The translations under genes were made by a program, and so were the position numbers. A stretch of 64,000 nt of DNA from JAHQVI01 sp963727575 (GTDB taxonomy: Bacteria > Pseudomonadota > Alphaproteobacteria > Rhizobiales > Rhodomicrobiaceae), in the NCBI GenBank assembly GCA_963727575.1, contig CAVSIA010000009.1, forward strand, positions 183,093 to 247,092. The letters are read 5' to 3'. Positions within the stretch are counted from its first letter, which is position 1. Every line of letters begins with the position of its first letter. The notes under the pieces were generated by a model, which did no database searches, was not told the DNA's origin, and saw nothing but the letters and a program-made list of their open reading frames with translations. Of the stretch, positions 8,577 through 18,886 are shown piece by piece.

Positions 8577-9476
8577 ATGACGGCCGAACCCTATGATCAA
8601 CGTGACGGATATATCTGGTACGACGGCGAGCTCGTCGCGTGGCGTGAGGCCAAGCTGCATGTTCTGACCCACGGCCTGCATTATGCGAGCGCGGTGTTCG
8701 AGGGCGAACGGGTCTATGGCGGCGAAATCTTCAAGCTGACCGAGCATTCCGAGCGGCTGCACAATTCCGGCAAGATCCTCGGCTTCGAGATGCCCTACAG
8801 CGTCGCCGAGCTCGACCAGGCGTGCCGCGACGCGGCCCGCGCCAACAACATCGTCGACGGCTATGTCCGCCCGATCGCCTGGCGCGGCTCCGAGCAGATG
8901 GGCGTTTCCGCGCAGCAGAACAAGATCCACGTCGCCGTCGCCTCCTGGTACTGGGGCACCTATTTCGACAAGGAGCAGCGGCTCAAGGGCATCCGGCTAT
9001 GCCCCGCCGAATATCGCCGCCCCGATCCGCGCACCGCGCCGTCCAAGTCGAAGGCGACCGGCCTTTACATGATCTGCACGATCGAGAAGCACCGCGCCGA
9101 GCGCATGGGCTATGCGGATGCGCTGATGCTCGACTGGCGCGGACAGATCGCCGAATCCACCGGCGCCAACATCTTCTTCGTCAAGGGCGAGGAACTGCAC
9201 ACGCCCACACCGGACTGCTTCCTCGACGGCATCACCCGCCGGACCGTGATCGGCCTCGCCAAGAAGCGCGGCTGGACGGTCATCGAGCGCCCGATGATGC
9301 CGGAGGAGATGGGCGATTTCGAGCAATGCTTCCTGACCGGCAGCGCGGCCGAAGTCACGCCCGTGTCCGAGATCGGCGACTACCGCTTCACCGTCGGCGA
9401 GATCACCAAGACGCTGATGGACGATTATACGGCGGCGGTGCAGCCGACATCGCAGAAACTGGCGGCGGCGGGTTAG
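8577..9476 (+). CDS. ilvE: branched-chain amino acid aminotransferase
   Basis: A fold-type IV PLP enzyme that interconverts leucine, isoleucine and valine with their 2-oxo acids, using 2-oxoglutarate. The start at 8577 is fixed by a perfect GGAGG at 8567-8571; an upstream open frame from 8451 is leader. The 299-residue protein has DGELVAWREAKLHVLTHGLHYASAVFEG near the N-terminus, the PLP lysine in SKATGLY, the phosphate-binding loop in AESTGANIFFV and the substrate loop TGSAAEVTPV. It has the length of alphaproteobacterial IlvE. The TAG stop lies inside the terminal repeat of the dispersed element listed at 9474-9601. Confidence 0.95.
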   Translation: MTAEPYDQRDGYIWYDGELVAWREAKLHVLTHGLHYASAVFEGERVYGGEIFKLTEHSERLHNSGKILGFEMPYSVAELDQACRDAARANNIVDGYVRPIAWRGSEQMGVSAQQNKIHVAVASWYWGTYFDKEQRLKGIRLCPAEYRRPDPRTAPSKSKATGLYMICTIEKHRAERMGYADALMLDWRGQIAESTGANIFFVKGEELHTPTPDCFLDGITRRTVIGLAKKRGWTVIERPMMPEEMGDFEQCFLTGSAAEVTPVSEIGDYRFTVGEITKTLMDDYTAAVQPTSQKLAAAG

Positions 9477-9601
9477 TGGATCGAACATGACATTTAAGTC
9501 GCTTTTGCCGTGCGATGAGGCCGAGGCAAGGAATCAGAATGTCATGTCAATTCAATCCATGAGCATAAAACGGCGTGGTTCGAAGCGTTAATTGAACCAC
9601 T
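9474..9601. repeat. MITE-like palindromic repeat, copy 1
   Basis: This 128-base stretch matches, in inverted orientation, the element at 20293-20423 with about eleven differences by hand alignment. It has two palindromic halves: a long imperfect inverted repeat (GGATCGAACATGACATT near 9478 against AATGTCATGTCAATTCAATCC near 9538) and a short hairpin GTGGTTCGAA...TTGAACCAC near 9575-9600. Its first three bases are the ilvE stop codon. No open reading frame is present. Confidence 0.85.
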
Positions 9602-9762
9602 GGCCGCCCCTCGCACACAGATGGTGCCCCGGCGGCTTGCCGGGGCCGATCGACGGCACGATCGCTTCTTGGTGGATCGCTCATGCTCTCGAGTGTTTTG
9701 CGTGCGCACGATCTTTCGGGAAGATCGATGCCAACTTTTCCCGACCTTGCTCGCGTCGACCT

Positions 9763-10668
9763 TCAGACCGGTTCCCCGGCATTGCCGGGCGCTGTGACGG
9801 TCACCAGCGCAAGCTCGGGCGGGACCATGAACCGCACCGGCAAAATCGACAGGCCGAGACCGGCCGAGACGACGAGATGCCGCCCGTCCTCGACGATGTG
9901 CCCATAGGCGAAGCGTTGGCCGTATCGCGAGGGCACCACCGGCCGTCCGATGAAGGGCAGCCAGATCTGTCCGCCATGCGTATGGCCGGAGAGCGTCAGA
10001 CCGATGCGGCGCGGCACTTTGACGAAGATGTCCGGTTCATGGGCGAGCATGATGACCGGGTCGCGATCACCGGCCATCCGCGCAACCGTGCCGTTCAGGT
10101 CGTCCACCCCGCGCCAGCCACCACCCGGCGCGCGCATCGCAAGCTGATCGCCGAGCCCGGCCAGCCAGAAACGCCGCTTGCCGTTGTCAAACTTCACCAC
10201 ATCGTTTTCGAGCACCGGAATGCCCTGACTCTCCAGCCCGCGCCGGACCGCGGGCGCATCGACCCACCAATCGTGGTTGCCGAGAATGGCATAAACGCCG
10301 AGCGGCGCCTTGAGGCCCCGCAGCGCCGCCGACCAGTCCGCGATCGGCACGAGGCCATTGCGGAAACGCTGCCCCACGCCGGTCACGTAGTCGCCGAGCA
10401 GCACGATCAGATCCGCGCCGAGCCCGTTCGCAGTCTCGGCAATCCGCTCGATCCGCGAGGCCGGCATCCAGGGCCGGACCGCGTGAATATCGCTGATGAC
10501 GGCAATGCGCAAGGGCGGGGAGGAGGCGGGCCAGTCGGGATGAGGAACCGTCCAACGCGCGAGGCTGAGCCGCAATCCCGGCTCGATGATCAGGCCATAG
10601 CTGCCCAGACCCGCCGCCGCGCCGAAGAGCCCGCCAACACTTTGAAGAAATCGGCGCCGGGTCAGCAT
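9763..10668 (-). CDS. metallophosphoesterase with Tat signal (YkuE-like)
   Basis: A calcineurin-like phosphoesterase. It has all family metal-binding motifs in order: SDIH, LLGDYV, GNHDWW, LAHEPD and GHTHGGQ. The start chosen at 10668 puts a twin-arginine signal at the very N-terminus (LTRRRFLQSVGG followed by a hydrophobic stretch), so the folded protein is probably exported and membrane-associated; a start at 10746 would bury this signal. Length from 10668 is 301 residues. Bacillus YkuE is a Tat-exported relative. The natural substrate is unknown. It converges on ilvE, with the repeat element between the two. Confidence 0.88.
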   Translation of the reverse strand: MLTRRRFLQSVGGLFGAAAGLGSYGLIIEPGLRLSLARWTVPHPDWPASSPPLRIAVISDIHAVRPWMPASRIERIAETANGLGADLIVLLGDYVTGVGQRFRNGLVPIADWSAALRGLKAPLGVYAILGNHDWWVDAPAVRRGLESQGIPVLENDVVKFDNGKRRFWLAGLGDQLAMRAPGGGWRGVDDLNGTVARMAGDRDPVIMLAHEPDIFVKVPRRIGLTLSGHTHGGQIWLPFIGRPVVPSRYGQRFAYGHIVEDGRHLVVSAGLGLSILPVRFMVPPELALVTVTAPGNAGEPV

Positions 10669-10910
10669 TCGAGGGAGCAGCCTTTCCGGCGGCAGAGCGC
10701 CGATCTTGTGGGAATCTCGCGGCAGACCCTGCAAATCCGCGAGCAATTCAAGCCTCGTTTAAGATTACCCAGCCAACATGAACGTTTCTTGCGATCGGCC
10801 AGGCCGGTTGGAAGTTTGCCTGCGTTTGCGCTAAGCTCGCCGCAATGCCTCATCTGAAATTCAGGAAAGCAGGCGTAGATTGGGCTGGAAAAAGGGGTAC
10901 AGCATCGCTC

Positions 10911-11927
10911 ATGCGCTCATTCTGCATCCTTTGTGTATCGATCCTTCTGGCTCTCGCCATCTCGGCAGACGGGTCCGCGGCGAAGAAAAAGAAGAAGCCG
11001 GTGCCGCATTCTCCCGTCGCCAGGGACGTCTTCGGTCATCAGAAACAACCCGCCCCCCTTGCCGCACGCTCGATCGGAAGCTACGCGAAAGGCTGTCTGG
11101 CAGGCGCCAAGCCTTTGCCGGTCAACGGTCCGGCCTGGCAGGCCATGCGCCTGTCCCGGAACCGCAACTGGGGCCATCCGGTGCTGATCTCGTTTCTGGA
11201 GCGCCTCGCGGTCGACGCACAAAAGCATGACGACTGGCGCGGTCTGCTCGTCGGCGATATCGCCCAGCCCATGGGCGGGCCGATGCTGTCCGGCCATGCC
11301 AGCCACCAGATCGGGCTCGACGCGGATATCTGGCTCAGTCCGATGCCGGAGCGGACGCTCAGCACGCGCGAACGGGAAACGCGTTCGGCGGTTTCCATGC
11401 TCGCCGAGGACGGCGTCTCGGTCGATCCGGCGAAATGGACGCCGGAACACGCCAAGCTGATCAAGAGCGCGGCATCCTATCCGGAAGTTGCGCGGATCTT
11501 CGTGCATCCGGCGATCAAGAAGGCGCTGTGCGACTGGGCCGGGAAGGATCGTGCCTGGCTGTCGAAAGTCCGGCCCTGGTGGGGGCATCATTATCATTTT
11601 CACGTCCGGCTCGATTGCCCGAAAGGCTCGCCCGGCTGCGTCAGCCAACGCGAAGTCGGCTCGGGCGACGGCTGCGGCAAAGAGGTCGAGAGCTGGCTGA
11701 AAAAGATGCGCAAGCCGGCGACGCCGCCAAAACCGCAGCCGCCGAAGAAGACGAAGCCGCCGAAGAAGCATCTGCTCACGGTCGCCGATCTGCCTTCGGA
11801 ATGCGCCTTGCTGGTCGGCGTCGACGCCAAATCGGGCACGCCGCCCGTGCCGGTGCCGACGGAGGCCGTGCCGTCGCCGGACCGCAAGCCGCCGGGACCG
11901 GAGAAGAAGTCCGCAAGCCACATGTAG
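10911..11927 (+). CDS. mepA: penicillin-insensitive murein endopeptidase
   Basis: MepA is a periplasmic LAS-type zinc peptidase that cuts the D-Ala-meso-DAP cross-links of peptidoglycan. The catalytic motifs are plain: SGHASHQIGLDADIW supplies one zinc His and Asp, and WWGHHYHFHVRL the other ligands. A signal peptide (MRSFCILCVSILLALAISADGSA) follows the ATG at 10911, with AAGGGG upstream; the frame is open from 10845 but those residues precede the signal. Conserved cysteines near CPKGSPGC and SGDGCG suggest disulfides. The last 70 residues are Pro/Lys-rich and longer than in E. coli MepA (338 residues here). Confidence 0.93.
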   Translation: MRSFCILCVSILLALAISADGSAAKKKKKPVPHSPVARDVFGHQKQPAPLAARSIGSYAKGCLAGAKPLPVNGPAWQAMRLSRNRNWGHPVLISFLERLAVDAQKHDDWRGLLVGDIAQPMGGPMLSGHASHQIGLDADIWLSPMPERTLSTRERETRSAVSMLAEDGVSVDPAKWTPEHAKLIKSAASYPEVARIFVHPAIKKALCDWAGKDRAWLSKVRPWWGHHYHFHVRLDCPKGSPGCVSQREVGSGDGCGKEVESWLKKMRKPATPPKPQPPKKTKPPKKHLLTVADLPSECALLVGVDAKSGTPPVPVPTEAVPSPDRKPPGPEKKSASHM

Positions 11928-11947
11928 GAACGCGTCGGGCGACGCTG

Positions 11948-12682
11948 TCAGTCAGGCAGCGCGGTCTCGATTTCGGCGATGATCGCGTCCGCGACCTTAT
12001 AGGGGTCCGGCGCTTTGGTGATCGGGCGCCCGACGACGAGGTAGTCGGCGCCGGCGGCAATGGCGGCAGCGGGTGTCGCCACGCGCTGCTGGTCGCCGGC
12101 ATCGGTGCCCGATGGCCTGATGCCCGGCGTGACGATCAGGAAATCGCCGCCGAGCTCGGCGCGAATGGCGCGGGCTTCCTGCGGCGAGGCGATGACGCCG
12201 TCGAACCCGGCGTCCCTGGCCATCGTCGCCCGGCGCAGAACAATGTCCGCGGGCGCGGATTGAATGCCCTGCTCGGCAAGATCGGCCGCGTCCAGGCTGG
12301 TCAGCACCGTGACGGCGAGCAGCTTGGTCGCTCGCGTGCCGCGGCCGCGCACCGCGGCATCGAGCGTCTTGCGGTCGTGGCCATGCACGGTCAGAAAGGC
12401 GGCGCCCATCGCCGCGGCACTCGCTGCCGCTTTCTCCACGGTGTTGGGAATGTCGAGCAGCTTGGCGTCGAGAAACACGCGGGCGCCGGAATTGATCAGA
12501 ATGCGGGCAAAAGGCAGGCCGTCGGAATAGATCAGCTCGAGGCCGATCTTGAAGATGCCCACCTCGGCATGCAGCACCGACACCACGCTGCGCGCTTGCT
12601 CGGCGGAGGAAAAATCGAGAGCGACGATCAGCTTCCGAGCCGCCGCGCCGCGCTTCTTATCGACCGAGAGAGATGCGCTCAT
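11948..12682 (-). CDS. pyrF: orotidine 5'-phosphate decarboxylase
   Basis: PyrF decarboxylates OMP to UMP, the last step of de novo pyrimidine synthesis. The TIM-barrel signature is present: LIVALDF at the first strand, FKIGLEL, the catalytic tetrad in FLDAKLLDIPNTV, TVHGHD, TPGIRP and the phosphate-binding GADYLVVGRPI near the C-terminus. The protein is 244 residues, normal for group 1 OMP decarboxylases. Its start at 12682 overlaps the end of the upstream FMN reductase gene by 26 bases, so the two are co-transcribed. It converges on mepA with only 20 bases between the stops. Confidence 0.95.
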   Translation of the reverse strand: MSASLSVDKKRGAAARKLIVALDFSSAEQARSVVSVLHAEVGIFKIGLELIYSDGLPFARILINSGARVFLDAKLLDIPNTVEKAAASAAAMGAAFLTVHGHDRKTLDAAVRGRGTRATKLLAVTVLTSLDAADLAEQGIQSAPADIVLRRATMARDAGFDGVIASPQEARAIRAELGGDFLIVTPGIRPSGTDAGDQQRVATPAAAIAAGADYLVVGRPITKAPDPYKVADAIIAEIETALPD

Positions 12683-13265
12683 TGGAAAACTGCCCTGCTC
12701 TTTCGCCGAGCCGCGTGACCACGGTCTCCAGCATGGTTTGCATCCGTTCGTTGACCAGTGCGCCGGCCTCGTCGAAGGCCGAAGCCGCCCCGGCGACGGC
12801 GACCTGTTCCGGCAGAACCAGCGCCCCCACCCCGACCGCCAGGATCTGGCGAAGTGTCAGCAGACCGCGCATGCTGCCATAATTGCCGGGCGAGGCGCCA
12901 CTGATCGCGAAGACGCGTGTCTGGAAAACCGCAAGCGGCGGTTCGTCCGGATCTCTGACGCGGGATATCCAGTCGATGGTGTTCTTCAGGAGCGGCGTCA
13001 CCGACGCGTTATATTCCGGGCTGGCGATGAAGATGCCGTCATAGTCGGCAAACAGCGCCTTCAGCTTCCGCGCATTGTCCGGCGGACCTTCGTTCGCTTC
13101 GATGTCGCCGTTGAAGATCGGCATCGGATAGTCGGCCAGCTCGATCAGATCGCTTTCCAAGCCCTTATCGCGCGCCGCCTTGAGCGCGCAATGCGCAAGC
13201 TTGCGATTGAATGAGGCCTGTCTCGTGCTGCCAGCGAAGAAAAGCAGTTTGGGGCTAACCGGCAT
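12657..13265 (-). CDS. NADPH-dependent FMN reductase family protein
   Basis: A flavodoxin-fold reductase of about 202 residues. The N-terminal phosphate-binding loop is FFAGSTRQASFNRKLA, and the middle motif ASPEYNASVTPLLKNTIDW is diagnostic of the NADPH-dependent FMN/azo/chromate reductase group (ArsH, ChrR, YieF). The start at 13265 (MPVSPKLLFF) gives the canonical N-terminus; the frame is open 35 codons further upstream but that part is unconserved. Its 3' end overlaps pyrF. The electron acceptor in vivo is unknown; quinone or chromate reduction is typical of the family. Confidence 0.87.
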   Translation of the reverse strand: MPVSPKLLFFAGSTRQASFNRKLAHCALKAARDKGLESDLIELADYPMPIFNGDIEANEGPPDNARKLKALFADYDGIFIASPEYNASVTPLLKNTIDWISRVRDPDEPPLAVFQTRVFAISGASPGNYGSMRGLLTLRQILAVGVGALVLPEQVAVAGAASAFDEAGALVNERMQTMLETVVTRLGERAGQFSNERISLGR

Positions 13266-13323
13266 CGTGGCTCGTTGTATGGCAGCCGATCGGTGTCCGG
13301 GGCTGAGGGAGGCTGCCGACCCC

Positions 13324-14464
13324 TCAGGATTTGCCCATCCGGTCCCAGAAATCCTTAACCCGCTCGGCAAATCCGCTCAAGCCGGGATTGGTGTTGTCGG
13401 TCGAGGCTTTCTCGAACTCCTTGAGGAGCTCTTTCTGCTTGCGTGTCAGGTTCTGCGGCGTCTCCACCTCGACCTGCACGTAAAGATCGCCGGTCAGCGT
13501 CGAGCGCAGCACCGGCATGCCCTTCGACTTCAGCCGGAACTGCTTGCCGGTCTCGGTGCCCTCGGGGATCTTCACCCGCGCGCGGCCGCCGTCGATGGTC
13601 GGCACTTCGACCTGGCCTCCGAGCGCGGCGCTGGTGATGGTGATCGGGACCTTGCAGAACAGGTCCGAACCGTCGCGCTGGAAAATCTCGTCCGGCGCCA
13701 CGGAGAGGAAGATGTAGAGATCGCCCGGCGGTCCGCCGCGCACGCCCGCCTCGCCTTCGCCGGCCAGCCGGATGCGCGTGCCGTCCTCGACGCCCGCGGG
13801 AATGTTGACCGACAGCATGCGCTCGCGCGTCACGCCGGCCGGAGCCGGAACAGCCCTGGCAGGGGTTTTGAATGATCTCGCCGCGGCCCTGACAATTCGG
13901 GCAGGTCCTCTCGATGGTAAAGAAGCCCTGGCTGGCGCGGATCTTGCCGAAGCCGTTGCAGCTCGGACAGGCGACCGGGCTCGAGCCCGGCTCCGCGCCG
14001 CTGCCGGAGCATGTGTCGCAGGTGACGGAGGTGGGCACGCGGATCTGCGCGATCTTGCCGGTATAAGCCTCCGACAGCGTGATCTCCATGTTGTAGCTGA
14101 GGTCGGCGCCGCGCTCGCGTCCGGAGCGGTGGCGGCGGCGTCCGCCCATGAATTCGCCGAACAGGTCGTCGAAGATTTCCGACATCGAGGCGGAAAAGTC
14201 GGCGCCGAAGCCATGTCCGGCAGGGCCCATGCCGTTGCCTTCGAAAGCGGCGTGGCCGAAGCGGTCGTAGGCGGCGCGCTTCTGCGGATCCTTCAGCGCT
14301 TCATAGGCCTCGTTGACCTCTTTGAAGCGCTGCTCGGCTCCCATGTCGCCCGGATTACAGTCGGGATGATAGGTCTTGGCAAGCTTGCGGAAGGCGTTCT
14401 TTATGTCCTGATCGCCAGCGCCGCGCGTTATACCAAGGGTCTCGTAATAACAGCGTTTCGCCAT
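13324..14464 (-). CDS. dnaJ: chaperone DnaJ (frameshifted)
   Basis: Type I Hsp40 co-chaperone of DnaK. The J-domain (residues 1-70) starts MAKRCYYETLG and has the HPD motif in TYHPDCNPGD. A Gly/Phe linker follows, then four CxxCxGxG zinc repeats (CDTCSGSG, CPSCNGFG, CPNCQGRG, CQGCSGSG). Near 13835 the frame changes just after the fourth zinc motif: removing one base gives GSGRVTRERMLSVNIPAGVEDG, and the substrate-binding domain continues to a normal stop at 13324. Total length corrected is about 380 residues, typical. The insertion is probably a sequence error because DnaJ is otherwise intact. The usual neighbour dnaK lies 1.3 kb upstream, separated by a gene on the other strand. Confidence 0.92.
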
Positions 14465-14526
14465 GATTGTCATACACCGTCCGGTCTCGACGCGATCAAG
14501 CGGCAGAACTCTTTTGGAACCGACAA

Positions 14527-15414
14527 ATGATCAGTCAACTCATCAATATAATCTCGACGAAGCGGTCCGGCCACCATGCTTTCATCGAGTGGTACCGAGC
14601 ACATCATCCGAGGACCACGGAGTTCATCAATAATCATCCTCTCAACAACGCTCTGTCCATAAAGATCGCTTCTCACCTTAAGACCGATTCGAACCATCCG
14701 CTAATCCTCAATTACGAGGGAGTGATGCCGTCGAATGTCTACAAATCGATCGAAAATCAAACAACTGCATCCAACAAAATCACGTCTATCGTCTTCTTGC
14801 GCGACCCTCTAAACTTGGCCGCTTCTCTTATTAACCGGAAAAAGAACCGCTCAGCGAATGTCGTAATGATCGTGCGCCAGCTCTTGGCGGAAAGACATTG
14901 GATTCTCGAACGCGGCGATTCAAACCGGCCTTTTCTGCATATCGGCTACGACGCCTGGCTGCTCGATCAAGACTACCGCGCGGCCCTGGCAAAACAACTC
15001 GGCCTCTCCTCGCATGAGCTGAGCAACGCCGTCACGCCGCAAGGTGGCGGCAGCTCGTTCGGCAACGAAACCGAGTTGACCGAGCACGACCGGCGCAAGC
15101 TGGTCACCCGCTGGCATGGCTATCGGGGGGACCCGTTCTTCGAGGCCGTCATCAGTCATCCGGCATATGCCGACGTGTTCGAGGCCGCCTATACCGGTCT
15201 CTACCCGGACAGTCTCGGCGCCACCTTCGCCGCCGAAGACGCCGCGTCCTACCTGCGGCAACTGAGGGCGGACCACAAGCCGAACAGGTTCCTCGATAGG
15301 CTGATCGCCCGGCTGGCTACGCGTCTCGATCTGTTCGAGAAAATGGATATCGAGGGCTCGTTCATGAAGAAGCCGCTGATTCTTCGCGCTTATCTCACGG
15401 CTTTGGTGCCTTAG
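14527..15414 (+). CDS. sulfotransferase-like protein, putative
   Basis: A 295-residue protein whose N-terminus MISQLINIISTKRSGHHAFIEW resembles the 5'-phosphosulfate-binding loop of PAPS-dependent sulfotransferases (TxxRSGxxxF). A second motif, VFLRDPLNLAASLINRKK, resembles the 3'-phosphate-binding RDPxxxxxS segment. The ATG at 14527 is preferred; an in-frame codon 60 bases earlier overlaps the dnaJ promoter region. The 5' half is AT-rich with codon use unlike its neighbours, while the 3' half is more like the chromosome, so the gene looks acquired or chimeric. It lies on the opposite strand between dnaK and dnaJ. The acceptor substrate is unknown; polysaccharide or lipid sulfation is possible. 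Confidence 0.65.
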   Translation: MISQLINIISTKRSGHHAFIEWYRAHHPRTTEFINNHPLNNALSIKIASHLKTDSNHPLILNYEGVMPSNVYKSIENQTTASNKITSIVFLRDPLNLAASLINRKKNRSANVVMIVRQLLAERHWILERGDSNRPFLHIGYDAWLLDQDYRAALAKQLGLSSHELSNAVTPQGGGSSFGNETELTEHDRRKLVTRWHGYRGDPFFEAVISHPAYADVFEAAYTGLYPDSLGATFAAEDAASYLRQLRADHKPNRFLDRLIARLATRLDLFEKMDIEGSFMKKPLILRAYLTALVP

Positions 15415-15766
15415 CCACGAAGTGGGCGTCGTCTCGATGGCGTGAGATTCGCCGATGGACATCAGCTCCTCCTGCATGTCGATTTCAGGGCGGGGTTCGA
15501 CGAACGCCGAACGGACCGATCTGAAATCGCGGTGCCCGGGCAATTCGCGCTGACGAGCACCGCCGATAGATAATGCGAAACCACGGCTGAACGGGTTTGA
15601 ATGACGCCCCGTAAAGCCCGAAAGTCATTCTCGACGGACGCAGACAGCGTGCATGCGCTCAACTCGGCGATTGCTGCCACTGGCTGCGTCATCGATGCCC
15701 CAATCACGAACGGCCTGCCCGAAGCGTGATCACAGTCCGCTTAAGACCAGATAAGCGGGTCGTCGC
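15415..15766. other. intergenic region between a sulfotransferase-like gene and dnaK
   Basis: No convincing gene in 352 bases. A short in-frame stretch on the minus strand (starting MQEELMSIGES) has no homologue I recognise. A small hairpin (CCGCTTA / TAAGCGG, 15737-15758) lies just after the dnaK stop but has no T run, so it is at best a weak dnaK terminator. Confidence 0.5.
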
Positions 15767-17704
<1,938 letters not shown>

Positions 17705-17835
17705 CCGATAAACCCTCTTTCTTCAGTCGGCAGACTGTCGGGGCCTTCCTAGCACCCCACGCGTCCGCGCCTAACTTCTGATGTCTCGCGCGACCGCCAG
17801 TCCCCTAAGTGTATGCTCCCAGAATTTTGGCGGTT

Positions 17836-17864
17836 ATATAGGCCGCACTGTATGCGCGTACAAG
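17836..17864 (-). promoter_or_regulatory. RpoH (sigma-32) promoter of dnaK
   Basis: On the minus strand CTTG, an 18-base spacer and CCTATAT match the alphaproteobacterial heat-shock consensus CTTG-N17/18-CYTATNT. The site lies about 130 bases before the dnaK start. No CIRCE element is seen between it and the gene. Confidence 0.75.
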
Positions 17865-17894
17865 CCGCTGAATTCAAGCTTACACGTGTGATAT

Positions 17895-18575
17895 ATGCCT
17901 AGAGATTATGGTCATGACATGTTTGTTCAAGGGTGCGGCAGTGAAGGCACAGCAGATTTGAACAAAAACCCTCTCCCAGATGGCTGTCGCTTCCTGCCGG
18001 GCGTCTTTGACGCGGCCGCTCAGCAGGCCTTGCTTCGAGAAATCCGCGCCGTCATCGCCGCCGCGCCGCTGTTCACGCCGCGCATGCCGCGAACCGGCAA
18101 ACCGTTCTCGGTCGCCATGACGAATAGCGGCCCGCTCGGCTGGGTATCAGATAAGGACGGCGGCTACCGCTATCAAGCGGTCCATCCAGAAACCGGCACA
18201 CCATGGCCGCCCATTCCAAAAACACTAATCGGGCTGTGGACGCAGCAGGCAAACGTCACTTATCCACCGCAAGCATGCCTTGTGAACTATTATTCCGGCC
18301 GCGCCAAGCTCGGGCTGCACCGCGACGAGGACGAGGCGGACTTCTCCGCGCCGATCCTGTCGGTGTCGCTGGGGGACACTGCGGTGTTCCGCGTCGGCGG
18401 CCTGAAGCGCCGCGATCCGACCACGTCGATAGAGCTGAAATCGGGCGACGTCTTCGTGATGAGCGGCGCCTCGCGCCTGCGCTACCACGGCGTCGACCGG
18501 GTGCTGGCCGGGACGTCGGACCTGCTGGAGGAAGGCGGGCGGATCAACCTGACGCTGCGGTATGTCGGGGCGTGA
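17895..18575 (+). CDS. alkB: AlkB-type 2-oxoglutarate/Fe(II) dioxygenase
   Basis: An oxidative demethylase of the AlkB family, which repairs 1-methyladenine and 3-methylcytosine in nucleic acid. The iron ligands are in LHRDEDE (HxD) and YHGVDR, and the 2-oxoglutarate arginines in INLTLRYV at the C-terminus. The segment ACLVNYYSGRAKLGLHRD and the core ILSVSLGDTAVFRVGG are typical of AlkB rather than of other 2OG oxygenases. Length is 226 residues from the ATG at 17895; a start at 17919 (MFVQGC) is also possible. It is divergent from dnaK with a 190-base shared promoter region and stands alone, not next to ada. Confidence 0.9.
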   Translation: MPRDYGHDMFVQGCGSEGTADLNKNPLPDGCRFLPGVFDAAAQQALLREIRAVIAAAPLFTPRMPRTGKPFSVAMTNSGPLGWVSDKDGGYRYQAVHPETGTPWPPIPKTLIGLWTQQANVTYPPQACLVNYYSGRAKLGLHRDEDEADFSAPILSVSLGDTAVFRVGGLKRRDPTTSIELKSGDVFVMSGASRLRYHGVDRVLAGTSDLLEEGGRINLTLRYVGA

Positions 18576-18790
18576 CAGGAAAAGCGTCGCGAAGCTTCGC
18601 AGGACGTCGCCCGAGCAATATGAGCTCCGGCATAAATCGACGGCTTGGTGAATGAAGGACGACGGCGTGCCATCGCCCAGGACGCTATCGCGCAAAGCTG
18701 GCGTGAAAGTTCAAAAAATGCAATCTAACGTTTAGTGCCATGCGTGCAAAATTCGATTGACGGTGGATGGCGCACGGCGTTCGCTCCCCA

Positions 18791-18816
18791 AAAAGATATA
18801 ACAACATCTTTATATC
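18791..18816. promoter_or_regulatory. putative SahR-type operator upstream of ahcY
   Basis: The stretch contains two overlapping inverted repeats: AAAGAT / ATCTTT and GATATAA / TTATATC. Its content resembles the ATAAAGATATCTTTAT-like sites reported for the ArsR-family regulator SahR at methionine-cycle genes in Proteobacteria. It lies about 75 bases before the ahcY start, a plausible promoter position. No sahR gene is in the window. Confidence 0.45.
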
Positions 18817-18886
18817 CTTATTGCCTCCGCCTACTCTGACCCTTATAGATCAGGGCAACTGTCCCCGAATGAGAAGCAGGATCCCC

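Noticed and set aside
18700..18886. SAM or SAH riboswitch before ahcY
   Set aside because: I could not find the conserved SAH or SAM-II cores; the visible palindromes fit a protein operator better.
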